Source of the DNA: Flavobacterium antarcticum DSM 19726
Lineage (GTDB): Bacteria; Bacteroidota; Bacteroidia; Flavobacteriales; Flavobacteriaceae
Length of the DNA: 64,000 nt
Assembly: GCF_000419685.1 (NCBI RefSeq)
Contig: NZ_ATTM01000008.1
Location: 62,001 to 126,000, forward strand
Direction: 5' to 3'
This document shows positions 36,687 through 44,556 of the stretch, piece by piece (position 1 is the stretch's first letter; each line of letters opens with the position of its first letter). The notes beneath the pieces were generated by a model that did not search any database, was not told the origin of the DNA, and was given only the letters and a program-made list of their open reading frames with translations. Both the position numbers and the translations under genes were made by a program.

Positions 36687-37585
36687 TTTTCTAATATTGC
36701 AAGTCCAAATCCTGTTTTGCCATAATCGTTTCCATTATATAGCATATATGTTTCACCATTATGGTAAAAAATAAATGGATAACAAATCATTTCACTGTCC
36801 CAGCCTAATTCTGAAACATCAATACCCACTTCATCGTGCTTTCTTTCCCAATTAATGCCATCATTGCTAAATGAATATCCTATTCGATATTTAGTTCCGT
36901 CACCACTCCTATAAGAATACCACATATGATAGCCATTTTCATCAATTATTACAGAAGGCTTAGAGAAGGCTTGTGCTACTCCTATTTCGTAAGGAATAGC
37001 TATTCCATGCTTATTCCAGTTTTCCCCATCAGTTGACGTAGCATAATTTATAACATGAATCATTTCGTCATTTTCTGAAGTCCAATCTAAAGTAGAGCCA
37101 TACCACATTTTGTAAATATTGTTGTGGTTAACAACATAAGGATAGGATAAACTAATAGGATCTTCTTTGTCGAGTTTCATAAAAGCTGAAGAAGGCGTTA
37201 AAATTAAATCTTTTTTATTTAAAAGTTCTAATCTACCAATTTCCCCTTTCCAATGTTCATTTTCGCGTAATTGCCATCCCATAAAAAGAATAAAATTTTT
37301 ATCCGCTTGTGTATAACAATTCCCAATACTTACTCCATGAGAATAAAAACTCTCATTTGCTCCATATTTAAAGACAATCTTTGACAAAGTGCCAACTACC
37401 TCTAAAGAAATAATATCTATATCAATAAAAGCTACAGATGATTTTCTTTCCTGATTTCGTGTACTAAAGAAAATGCGATAAATATTATCTTTAAGCTTTA
37501 TTGCAACAGGATTTGAAGCATGAGAAATTATTTCATTATGCTTTGAAGAATCAAATATATTTCCAAGCTTATTCCACAACATCAA
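36683..37585 (-). CDS. Five-bladed beta-propeller (GH43/GH32-like) protein
   Basis: 300 residues without a signal peptide. Recurrent blade motifs are visible: SHGVSIGN, YPYVVNHNNIYKMWYGS, YATSTDGENWNKHG, SKPSVIIDENGYHMWYS, YSFSNDGINWER and YPFIFYHNGETYMLYNG. These are typical of GH43/GH32/DUF377-type propellers. Because it is cytoplasmic and embedded between wecE and the acyltransferase, a biosynthetic or binding role is more likely than glycan degradation. It overlaps wecE by 4 bases and follows the acyltransferase by 1. Family fold confident; function unknown. Confidence 0.72.
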   Translation of the reverse strand: MMLWNKLGNIFDSSKHNEIISHASNPVAIKLKDNIYRIFFSTRNQERKSSVAFIDIDIISLEVVGTLSKIVFKYGANESFYSHGVSIGNCYTQADKNFILFMGWQLRENEHWKGEIGRLELLNKKDLILTPSSAFMKLDKEDPISLSYPYVVNHNNIYKMWYGSTLDWTSENDEMIHVINYATSTDGENWNKHGIAIPYEIGVAQAFSKPSVIIDENGYHMWYSYRSGDGTKYRIGYSFSNDGINWERKHDEVGIDVSELGWDSEMICYPFIFYHNGETYMLYNGNDYGKTGFGLAILEK

Positions 37586-37586
37586 G

Positions 37587-38252
37587 TTACAATTTTACTT
37601 CGTTGCTTTTTTTAGTAAGCATTATTGATTTTGAAGGGACATATATTGCATCTTCTTCTGTGTTTTTTGTCACCACACTTCCTGCTCCTAAAAGTGTTCC
37701 TTTTGCGATAATAACCTGATGTCCAATAGTTGCATTTACGCCTAAAAAACAATTCTCTTCAATTGTACAATGTCCTGAAATAACAACATGAGAACTTATG
37801 AAGTTATGACTTTTAATAACTGAATGATGACCAATATGGTTACCACTCCACAAAGTGACATTATCACCTATTTTCACATAGGGTTGAATTGTATTATCTT
37901 CTAAAATAAAGGCATTTTCTCCTGGTGGAAATTGTGATAAATAACTGCACTTACTACTTATATAAGAAGCAATTTTATAGTTCATTTTTTTTGCTGCGAA
38001 ATACTTTGTTTCTCTTAAGTTATTCATTTGTGCATAACTTAATGCAATAAACATTTCGTAATTTTCAGGTGAATAATGACTTAAAATTTGACCAAAAGGT
38101 AGCAGTGGCAAGTTTTCAAATGTATCTTGAGTACAAAAATCACTATCAACAGTAAAAGCTACAACTTCATAATTTGAATCAGTATCAAAATAATATTTAG
38201 CCAATTGGGCTATATCTCCAGTTCCAAAAATAATTACTTTTTTTAATTTCAT
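37587..38252 (-). CDS. Sugar O/N-acyltransferase of the NeuD/PglD left-handed beta-helix family
   Basis: 221 residues. An N-terminal PglD-like nucleotide-sugar domain (KVIIFGTGDIAQLAKYYF) is followed by left-handed beta-helix hexapeptide repeats (about 100-200: IQPYVKIGDNVTLWSGNHIG, CFLGVNATIG and GAGSVVTKN). The histidine in GHHSVI is a candidate base. Such enzymes acetylate UDP- or dTDP-aminosugars or sialic acids. Next to wecE, acylation of the 4-amino group is a reasonable guess, while O-acetylation of the nonulosonate is an alternative. It overlaps the methyltransferase gene by 4 bases. Confidence 0.85.
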   Translation of the reverse strand: MKLKKVIIFGTGDIAQLAKYYFDTDSNYEVVAFTVDSDFCTQDTFENLPLLPFGQILSHYSPENYEMFIALSYAQMNNLRETKYFAAKKMNYKIASYISSKCSYLSQFPPGENAFILEDNTIQPYVKIGDNVTLWSGNHIGHHSVIKSHNFISSHVVISGHCTIEENCFLGVNATIGHQVIIAKGTLLGAGSVVTKNTEEDAIYVPSKSIMLTKKSNEVKL

Positions 38253-38860
38253 TTTCGAACTAGTATAGTAAATTCATATAAATCATAATCATGCAGTAAT
38301 GCAACATTTCTGGAAAAATGTTTTTTACAAAAATCAAATATATAAGAAGGATTGGCATAATAAAGATACTCTTTCATAAATTCAAAATCTGAATAACTGG
38401 TTAAAATATTAAAAGCAAAACCTTTCTTTGCTAAATTATTTATTTCTGTCAATGTATTTTGAATGTACAGCAACCAGTTTTCGGAGGTATTATCTAATTT
38501 GATATTAAAAATGCCGCTCGCAATAACATAATCTACTTTTTGATTTGGTGTTTGATTGGTAAATATTGCTTTTTCATTTGAGAATTTTTCATTTGCTGCT
38601 GCAATCATTTTATCGGACAAATCGTATCCTAAATAATCGAAATTTTTAAACTTTTCTTCAAAATAACCAAACATACTACCAAAACCACATCCATAATCTA
38701 GGATTGAAAAATGTTCTCCCGAAGTTATTATTTTAGATAACATTTCAAATCGTAATTCTTGAGATTCAATAGAATTCCAATCTACACCTTGCGGAGTTGT
38801 TCCAAAAATGGTGATTTTTGCATCGTAATACGCTTTGACTTCTTTTCCTATTTTATCCAT
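38249..38860 (-). CDS. Class I SAM-dependent methyltransferase
   Basis: 203 residues. Motif I ILDYGCGFGSMFGYF, DYLGYDLSDKMIAAA and DYVIASGIFNIK define a Rossmann methyltransferase. It lies directly against the WbqC gene (no gap) and overlaps the acyltransferase by 4 bases, so it belongs to the same sugar-modifying module. It may methylate an N-acyl or hydroxyl group of the sugar, or an acyl chain; substrate unknown. Confidence 0.83.
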   Translation of the reverse strand: MDKIGKEVKAYYDAKITIFGTTPQGVDWNSIESQELRFEMLSKIITSGEHFSILDYGCGFGSMFGYFEEKFKNFDYLGYDLSDKMIAAANEKFSNEKAIFTNQTPNQKVDYVIASGIFNIKLDNTSENWLLYIQNTLTEINNLAKKGFAFNILTSYSDFEFMKEYLYYANPSYIFDFCKKHFSRNVALLHDYDLYEFTILVRK

Positions 38861-39550
38861 TTAACAGTACTTTAAAAATGATTTTGCATTTGTTCCTTCA
38901 TTAAAAATTAAATCTAAAATAGAAACGGCATGATCAAACGGTTCATGTAATTGATTGTATTCTGGATAGTTCGAATAATCAAAATAATTAATGTTTATAT
39001 TTTGTTTCTGAAAAGCAGCTTCATCCATATATGCTTTTGCTGCAGGTCCAGAATAATAATCCGTAGCGTCTAATTTTTTACAAATATTAACCAATCGTAC
39101 CGTCCGGTCTTCTTCCAAGACAAAGTCTGATGAGAAATGGAATTTGGTATTAATTTCTAGAAGTTCACAGATTGCCTTAATGAATCTGATATTAATCTCT
39201 GTTAAATATATAGATTTCGTATTTAAATATAATTCTTCAAAAAAATCTTTATATTCTTTAAAATGAGGTGCCTTCTTGTAATTCTGTTGAATAAGATTCC
39301 AATGTTCTCTATTCCAATTATTGTCTGAAACTTTTGTTTCATTTATCTTTTGAAAAAATTTACCTTTTACTTCTACCGGTATTGTAAGCCACTTGGTTCC
39401 GGAAAAAGTTTGAATCAAATTGCGGTTACGCCAATCTCTTTTGGTGTATTGCATATCATCATAAATCACAAAATCATCGGCAACAGCAATACTATCGAAA
39501 TAACCTTTCCACGGAATATAATTAGACTGCGTGATGACGACTTTTCTCAT
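38861..39550 (-). CDS. WbqC family protein
   Basis: 229 residues. VVITQSNYIPWKGYFDSI, FVIYDDMQYTKRDWRNRN and WLTIPVEVKGKF are the conserved WbqC motifs. WbqC proteins recur in O-antigen and capsule loci next to wecE-type aminotransferases, and are thought to help attach an acyl group to an amino-sugar, though the chemistry is not well established. It is followed without gap by the methyltransferase gene and lies 2 bases after wzt. Confidence 0.86.
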   Translation of the reverse strand: MRKVVITQSNYIPWKGYFDSIAVADDFVIYDDMQYTKRDWRNRNLIQTFSGTKWLTIPVEVKGKFFQKINETKVSDNNWNREHWNLIQQNYKKAPHFKEYKDFFEELYLNTKSIYLTEINIRFIKAICELLEINTKFHFSSDFVLEEDRTVRLVNICKKLDATDYYSGPAAKAYMDEAAFQKQNININYFDYSNYPEYNQLHEPFDHAVSILDLIFNEGTNAKSFLKYC

Positions 39551-39552
39551 AA

Positions 39553-40824
39553 CTAATTATTATTTAAAGTCCACTCTAATTGCGGACGAATAAGACCATT
39601 GATTTTTCCTAAATAGCCTGTTTCTCTCTTCACATCTTGCACTTCAAAAGTAAGTAATTCAACGTTGGAATATAACTGGCGCATTGCAGCAGTATGGATA
39701 TACATGTGAATCTGATAAAGTTCATCGTTCAAAAAGTTACCAGGTATTTGACAACGTAAGTCGGTTGCTTGATTAACAGCACAATTAAACTTACCTCCAG
39801 AACCAAATAAAACATCACCCTTAGCTGTCTTTAAATCAAAACCGATTGATAAAGTAGCATCGTCCGTTAAATTTACAATTTGGAAACGAATATTTATGGC
39901 TGAATACACATCAAGAGCAGCATCGAGATTGTTAGAAGATGCATTTTCAACAGCTGCATATAAAATTTTAACGTTAGAATTACCTATCGCATCATCTATA
40001 GATTCAAAGCTGATTTTACGATTAGAAAAAGAATTTTGAGATAAGTAGTTGTTAATCAATTTGCTTGTTTCACCAATTTCAGATATTAAACCATCTCTCA
40101 AGGTTATAGACCTGTTGCACAACGTTTCTACCGCCGCCATATTATGACTCACAAACAAAACAGTCCTCCCCTCTCCTTTACTAACATCATTCATTTTTCC
40201 CAAACACTTCTTCTGAAATTCAGCATCACCCACCGCCAACACTTCATCTACAATTAAAATTTCAGATTCCAAATGCGCTGCAACAGCAAAAGCCAAACGC
40301 ACATACATCCCAGAAGAATACCTTTTTACAGGCGTATCAATATAACGTTCAACTCCTGAGAAGGCAACGATTTCATCAAACTTACGTGTAATTTCGTGCT
40401 TACGCATGCCTAAAATAGCCCCGTTCAAATAGATATTTTCTCTACCGGTCATTTCTGGATGAAAACCAGTTCCCACTTCAAGTAGCGAAGCAATACGGCC
40501 TTTTGTGTATATCTTGCCCGTCGTGGGTTGGGTTACTTGACTTAATATTTTCAATAAAGTAGATTTTCCCGCGCCATTACGTCCAATAATCCCCACAGAA
40601 TCGCCTTGATTGATTTCAAAGTTGATGTCGCGCAAGCTCCACACGTAATCGCTTTCGCCTTTGGTACTGCGGTCGTTCGCTTCTCCAATTTTCAAAAAAG
40701 GGTCTTCTTTGCCGCGTGCATTATACCACCACCGCTTTAAGTCGTCGCGCACGGTTCCCGTACCCACGAGTCCTAAACGGTACTGTTTAGATATATTTTC
40801 TGCTTTTATAACTACTTTGCTCAT
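39553..40824 (-). CDS. wzt: Polysaccharide export ABC transporter ATP-binding protein (Wzt-like)
   Basis: 423 residues. ABC domain with Walker A GRNGAGKST (about 81-89), signature RYSSGMYVRLAF, Walker B ILIVDEVLAVGD and the H-loop VLFVSHN. Residues about 265-423 form a C-terminal beta-sandwich like the Wzt carbohydrate-recognition domain. It couples ATP hydrolysis to export of a finished lipid-linked glycan, and the extra domain probably recognises a chain-terminal modification. The cognate permease is 161 bases upstream, and a small TTTACA/TGTAAA hairpin (40960-40975) lies in the gap. Confidence 0.93.
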   Translation of the reverse strand: MSKVVIKAENISKQYRLGLVGTGTVRDDLKRWWYNARGKEDPFLKIGEANDRSTKGESDYVWSLRDINFEINQGDSVGIIGRNGAGKSTLLKILSQVTQPTTGKIYTKGRIASLLEVGTGFHPEMTGRENIYLNGAILGMRKHEITRKFDEIVAFSGVERYIDTPVKRYSSGMYVRLAFAVAAHLESEILIVDEVLAVGDAEFQKKCLGKMNDVSKGEGRTVLFVSHNMAAVETLCNRSITLRDGLISEIGETSKLINNYLSQNSFSNRKISFESIDDAIGNSNVKILYAAVENASSNNLDAALDVYSAINIRFQIVNLTDDATLSIGFDLKTAKGDVLFGSGGKFNCAVNQATDLRCQIPGNFLNDELYQIHMYIHTAAMRQLYSNVELLTFEVQDVKRETGYLGKINGLIRPQLEWTLNNN

Positions 40825-40985
40825 TCTTCTTTTATTCTTTTCAAAACTGTATATTTACAGAGCTAGTGCCCAAAATGTACTAAGAAATTTTTCTAATTTT
40901 TAAAATCTGCGTTCCTTTTTTGCGGTTCGCTCTTACTACATCAAGATCAATCGCTAAAATTTACAAACATGTAAACTAGAATTTT

Positions 40986-41867
40986 TTACACAGTATCCAT
41001 AAACGTTTTCTGCACTTTATTGAATACCAATATACCAAAAAATAATACCACTACTGCAAAAATACTTGGATAAATAAATCCCCACCAATCAAAAGTTCCT
41101 ACTCCCAAAAACGCATAACGCATGTAATCAAACAATCCCGCCAGCGGATTCATATTCGCAATCCATTGGTATTTTTCGGGAATGGCAGAACTTGGGTATA
41201 TGACAGGAGTCGCATACATAAAAAGTTGCATTCCAAACGAAATCAGCTGATTCAAATCTTTATATTTTGTAGTCATGGCGGATAAAATCAATCCTATTCC
41301 CATAGCAATTAACGCCATCAACACAATCACTAGAGGCAATGCAAGGATCCATAAATTGGGTTGGATTTGTCCCATCGAATAAAAATAAACCGCAAAGCAA
41401 ACAAATAGTAAAAACTGCACCAGAAACTTCATCAAATTGGAAATCACAATCGTCAACGGCATAATCAACCTGGGGAAATAGACTTTCCCAAAGATTCCAG
41501 CATTGGCATTAAATACGCCTGAAACGGAGGTTAAACAGCTAGAAAAATAACCCCATAAGGTAATTCCAGCCATATAGAAAACGACTTTTGGTGCGCCATC
41601 GGTGGACAATTGGGCCACGTTACCAAAGATTACGGTAAAGGTAATGGTCGTTAAAATGGGCTGTATAAAAAACCACAGCGGTCCTAATATGGTTTGCTTA
41701 TAAACCGTCACAAAATCCCGGCGTACAAAAAGAACTAGCAAATCTCTATAGTGCCACAATTCCTTGAAATTAATCGCAAAAAGGGAATGCTTCGATTCGA
41801 TTACAGCATCCCAATTCTGATCGTTACTTGTCGTATTTTGTTGAAGACTTTGTTCATTTGAAATCAT
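40986..41867 (-). CDS. wzm: Polysaccharide export ABC transporter permease (Wzm-like)
   Basis: 293 residues from the chosen ATG, ABC-2 type with six membrane helices (about 60-290) and the family motif QTILGPLWFFIQPI. It forms the channel for Wzt and is the first gene of the polysaccharide operon. The frame extends 10 codons to 41897, but the -7 element at 41895-41902 would overlap that start, so the ATG at 41867 (MISNEQSL) is preferred. About 50 residues before the first helix are cytoplasmic and variable. Confidence 0.92.
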   Translation of the reverse strand: MISNEQSLQQNTTSNDQNWDAVIESKHSLFAINFKELWHYRDLLVLFVRRDFVTVYKQTILGPLWFFIQPILTTITFTVIFGNVAQLSTDGAPKVVFYMAGITLWGYFSSCLTSVSGVFNANAGIFGKVYFPRLIMPLTIVISNLMKFLVQFLLFVCFAVYFYSMGQIQPNLWILALPLVIVLMALIAMGIGLILSAMTTKYKDLNQLISFGMQLFMYATPVIYPSSAIPEKYQWIANMNPLAGLFDYMRYAFLGVGTFDWWGFIYPSIFAVVVLFFGILVFNKVQKTFMDTV

Positions 41868-41894
41868 ACTAATGGTAAACTTTTTCTTTCCGTT

Positions 41895-41921
41895 CAAAAA
41901 TACATTATTTTAAACAAACAA
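41895..41921 (-). promoter_or_regulatory. Promoter of the polysaccharide operon
   Basis: On the minus strand, TTG at 41919-41921 is followed after 16 bases by TATTTTTG at 41895-41902, fitting the Bacteroidota -33/-7 pattern. The predicted transcript starts near 41888 and gives a leader of about 20 bases before the ATG at 41867. Confidence 0.55.
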
Positions 41922-42029
41922 TTACATTATTAATGATGGGATTGAATTGGAGGATTGAGGATAGTAGTAGACGTTCAATTTTGAGTGATCAGTTGGAATT
42001 GTGGTTTTTGAATGAGGATGGAAAGACTG

Positions 42030-42125
42030 AGAGATTGAAGAATGGAAAGACTAAAATTTTATCGAAATGAATCCAATATACTTAAGGAAGGAATTGGGAA
42101 GAGACTCCTTAATAGTGACAAACTT
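42030..42125. repeat. Diverged dispersed repeat, copy 1
   Basis: It begins with GAGATTGAAG and ends with an AAGAGACTCC...GTGACAAACTT-like block. It resembles 44842-44935, which begins identically and ends AAGAGACCTT...GTTACAAGTTT. Alignment by eye only; similarity is partial. Confidence 0.35.
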
Positions 42126-42178
42126 AGAGGTACTATGGTCTTAAAAATAATTCAAAACATCACATGAACCCAAAAATA

Positions 42179-42208
42179 AATCCCGATCATCATACAACAA
42201 TCGGGATT
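42179..42208 (-). terminator. Rho-independent terminator after the 42252-43001 gene
   Basis: AATCCCGAT (42179-42187) and ATCGGGATT (42200-42208) form a perfect 9-bp stem with a 12-base loop. On the minus strand it is followed by a T-rich run and lies about 44 bases past the stop of the orphan gene. Confidence 0.7.
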
Positions 42209-42251
42209 CAAATGTAAATCAAACTAAAATTTACAATACAAAAATGGACCA

Positions 42252-43001
42252 TTACACGCCAAGATCAAGAATCGTGAGTGCGGCTAAATCCATAGAATCA
42301 ATCTCACGGAACCCATTCGTTTCATCGATAAAAAGAAGCTGAACCAGGTAGAACAGATTAACTGTGGTCGTTGGTAATCCATCGGACTGTAAAACTAAAT
42401 CTGCCGTCAGATCCGTAATCGGCAAGTACACTTCCGGACTTCGTTTGGTAGAAACGCTGTTTTCATCTAAATCAAGTCCAATAAAAATCGCTTTCAATAA
42501 AAAATGCGTAGCCGTAGCAGGAGCAAACAAATCTCTCGTTGGATTAAAATCGTCAATCCGTGCTTCCCCGGTAGCTAAATCCACAACAAATTCACGATCG
42601 AGTAATTCAGAAACCGTGGTTTTACCATAGAAATCAAAATTCTTAAGTAAATTCCGAGCCCGAACGTTGTCCAAACCCGTAACTACGGTTCGCTTGCCCA
42701 TGCGGTGAATCGTGTTCAAGTTCTTAATTTCGTTAAACAATTTATTGATCCGTTGAACACCACGAAAAGGCTTGATCTGTTTCAACTCGCCTTTTGCACC
42801 ACTACGCAGCAACGCGCCAAAACGCGAATAAGAACCGAGTTCACTTTGCATCATCCGCAATTTTCGGTACTTTGGATTGGCATCCATTTTTGCCTTATTC
42901 AACGACGAACGAGAACGACTTAACTTCCCATTTACACCCTCTGAGTACGTAACTCCATCTATGGAGCCGCTTAATCGTACAATACTTTGATTTTTTGCCA
43001 T
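42252..43001 (-). CDS. Orphan 249-residue protein with basic N-terminus, unknown function
   Basis: 249 residues from the ATG at 43001 (the frame extends to 43049 without a better start). The N-terminus SIVRLSGSIDGVTYSEGVNG recalls a family of Bacteroidota hypothetical proteins that begin with MAKN and a short beta-hairpin-like segment; I know of no function. Residues 15-80 are rich in K/R/S; the rest is beta-rich and acidic near the end (ILDLGV). No signal peptide or helices through the membrane. It is isolated: a hairpin terminator follows and a 10-bp direct-repeat array lies 70 bases before it. A phage-derived or structural role is possible but unsupported. Confidence 0.7.
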   Translation of the reverse strand: MAKNQSIVRLSGSIDGVTYSEGVNGKLSRSRSSLNKAKMDANPKYRKLRMMQSELGSYSRFGALLRSGAKGELKQIKPFRGVQRINKLFNEIKNLNTIHRMGKRTVVTGLDNVRARNLLKNFDFYGKTTVSELLDREFVVDLATGEARIDDFNPTRDLFAPATATHFLLKAIFIGLDLDENSVSTKRSPEVYLPITDLTADLVLQSDGLPTTTVNLFYLVQLLFIDETNGFREIDSMDLAALTILDLGV

Positions 43002-43070
43002 TTTGCAAATATTTAAAATTATTGGAACGAAGATAATCGTACCGTACATTCAAAAAACAAACCGTGGTAT

Positions 43071-43120
43071 TTCTGTCAGTATTTGCCATCTATTGTCAGT
43101 TATTGTCAGTTATTGTCACT
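43071..43120. repeat. 10-bp direct-repeat array (TATTGTCAGT)
   Basis: Units at 43091, 43101 and 43111 read TATTGTCAGT, TATTGTCAGT and TATTGTCACT. The preceding 10-mers at 43071 (TTCTGTCAGT) and 43081 (ATTTGCCATC) look like decayed copies. The array ends 70 bases upstream of the start of the orphan gene transcribed leftwards. Confidence 0.6.
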
Positions 43121-43365
43121 AAATAATACAGTCAAAATGTACAAAATCACGAAATAAATGAAGTCTCAATGAAAAAAATACGCAGTATTGAACAATAAAT
43201 TAATTATTGAGTGACGATTAAAAATAGAAGAAAAAATACTGTTGTCTAAAAGGATGGGCTTACACAAATAAGCATAATTCACATAATTTTAATGCTATTC
43301 GTGCAGAATAAATGATGATATTCAAAAATAGTTGGCATAATATTTTTATTTGTAAAATAATATTT

Positions 43366-43373
43366 TACATTTG
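43366..43373 (+). promoter_or_regulatory. -7-like element upstream of the small ORF and 11-bp array
   Basis: TACATTTG fits TAnnTTTG and lies 63 bases before the ATG at 43436. TTTG at 43349-43352 is only 13 bases upstream, shorter than usual. Between this element and the ORF, 43413-43428 is a perfect GGTTTC-GGGA-GAAACC hairpin. Confidence 0.35.
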
Positions 43374-43435
43374 TAAACGTTTTAAATACTTAAAGCGCAG
43401 ACAACTAAGTACGGTTTCGGGAGAAACCACTCAAA

Positions 43436-43582
43436 ATGTCAAAAGGAATGTTGTCCATTTTAAAAAAAGGACAGACCATAAAACCTGTATCTTCACAACA
43501 GGTTTTAACAGAAATAAAGAGTAGACCGAAGAGCTTGTTTTTAATCTTAAAAAGCAATAAAAAACACCTAATACTACGTTGA
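43436..43582 (+). CDS. Possible 48-residue basic small protein
   Basis: ATG-started frame coding MSKGMLSILKKGQTIKPVSS and a lysine-rich tail ending in HLILR. About one quarter of residues are Lys or Arg. It is preceded by a -7-like element and a short hairpin, and its stop lies in the first unit of the 11-bp array. No homologue is recognised and the frame is short, so this could be chance. Confidence 0.3.
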   Translation: MSKGMLSILKKGQTIKPVSSQQVLTEIKSRPKSLFLILKSNKKHLILR

Positions 43583-43690
43583 AGTTACGTGCAGATTACG
43601 TACAAGTTACGTCAAATGCCGATCAAATTACGTACAGGTTACGTACAGGTTACGTGGAGGTTACGTGGAGGTTACGTGGAGGTTACGACA
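43575..43690. repeat. 11-bp direct-repeat array (core TTACGT)
   Basis: TACG occurs at 43575, 43586, 43597, 43608, 43629, 43640, 43651, 43662, 43673 and 43684: exact 11-bp spacing apart from one skipped unit and a 1-bp slip near 43619. The right half is nearly perfect AGGTTACGTGG. It ends 150 bases upstream of the 80-residue HTH-like gene. It could be an operator or iteron-like array. Confidence 0.7.
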
Positions 43691-43839
43691 ACGACACGAA
43701 CCAACAACGAATCAATAGCATACTTATAACCAACTTATAACGCTCCAACAACGAACAAATAAGTACATTCAAGCATTGCAACTGCCCAACATAGCAGTTG
43801 AACACAGCTTATTCTATAATAATTTAATACATCGAAGCC

Positions 43840-44082
43840 ATGAAATTAATCGATCCCCTTTTTATAAATGCAAAACAAGTACAAGTATTTATGGACAACG
43901 ACCTCCGATCTGCCTATCGAGAACTGCAAAGAATTCGCAGATTCTACAACAAAGAACCCACACACCGAATACTTTTTGTTGAGTTTTTTGAATACAAAGG
44001 AGTGGACAAAAGACACGTTCCCGAAATCATGAAGCAAATCAACAATCAATTGCGAAATAAAAGAATTTTGCTAGAAGATTGA
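43840..44082 (+). CDS. Small possible HTH/excisionase-like DNA-binding protein
   Basis: 80 residues, charged and helix-rich. The segment FINAKQVQVFMDNDLRSAYR followed by ELQRIRRFYNK resembles the excisionase-like HTH of small Bacteroidota proteins, in which an INAKQV... helix is followed by a recognition helix and a strand (THRILFVEFFEYKG). This is recognition by pattern only. It lies 150 bases downstream of the 11-bp TTACGT array and may be its binder or may be autoregulated through it. No integrase is nearby. The ORF itself is probably real: it has an ATG and good length for its class. Confidence 0.55.
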   Translation: MKLIDPLFINAKQVQVFMDNDLRSAYRELQRIRRFYNKEPTHRILFVEFFEYKGVDKRHVPEIMKQINNQLRNKRILLED

Positions 44083-44086
44083 AACT

Positions 44087-44344
44087 TTAAAGTGCAGCTG
44101 CAATTCGTACTAAAGCGACGTAGATCAGTAAGTCGGCTTTTAATTCAGTTGCCCAACCAAACTTGATTTTATATCTAGTTCGCTTTTCCATTGAATAATC
44201 GAGGAAGGAATTCCACAATGCAATTTCTAAATCCAAATTAAAAACCCCGTTCCAAATCAAAACACTTTCTAGAAATCTTATAAATGAAGCGTTTATCTTT
44301 TCTTCTAGATTTGCCGTAGTATAAATGGTGGCAACTAAAGCACC
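44087..44344 (-). pseudogene. Decayed or start-less ORF of about 85 codons
   Basis: An open minus-strand frame runs from a stop at 44345-44347 to a stop at 44087. It encodes a protein-like sequence (ATIYTTANLEEKINASF..., ALWNSFLDYSMEKRTRYKIK, FGWATELKADLLIYVALV) but lacks an ATG at the front; the first Met is internal. It could be a truncated gene or use a rare start. No family is recognised. Confidence 0.35.
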
Positions 44345-44556
44345 TTAAAACAATTGCAGATGGAATGGATTGAATACACAAGCATGTTATTTATCGTCGC
44401 ACTCGTACTTAGGTTTTGGAACAACGGACGCGGATTGATGGAACGATAAAAAGGGAATGGAAGAAATTGGGATTTTAATTTAAAATCTAAACAATCAATG
44501 ACTCACAATTTGAGGGACATAATTTACTCAATCAAGTTTCATATACACAACCTCCA

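Larger units (their letters stand above)
41898..42251. other. 354-base intergenic region upstream of wzm
   Basis: It contains the operon promoter, a G/A-rich degenerate tract (about 41950-42055), one copy of a diverged dispersed repeat (42030-42125) and the terminator of the minus-strand gene at 42252. No coding frame is credible. Confidence 0.5.
43050..43839. other. 790-base gene-poor stretch with phased repeat arrays and one small ORF
   Basis: It contains a 10-bp array (43071-43120), a small plus-strand ORF (43436-43582) behind a -7-like element and a perfect short hairpin, and an 11-bp array (43575-43690). Other frames, such as one at 43312-43524, have compositions unlike the neighbours and are not called. 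Confidence 0.5.

Noticed and set aside
43312-43524. 70-codon plus-strand frame
   Set aside because: It overlaps the -7-like element, hairpin and the better-placed 48-codon frame; composition is atypical.
44360-44449. 29-codon frame with one membrane-helix-like stretch
   Set aside because: Too short and without promoter, terminator or recognisable relatives.
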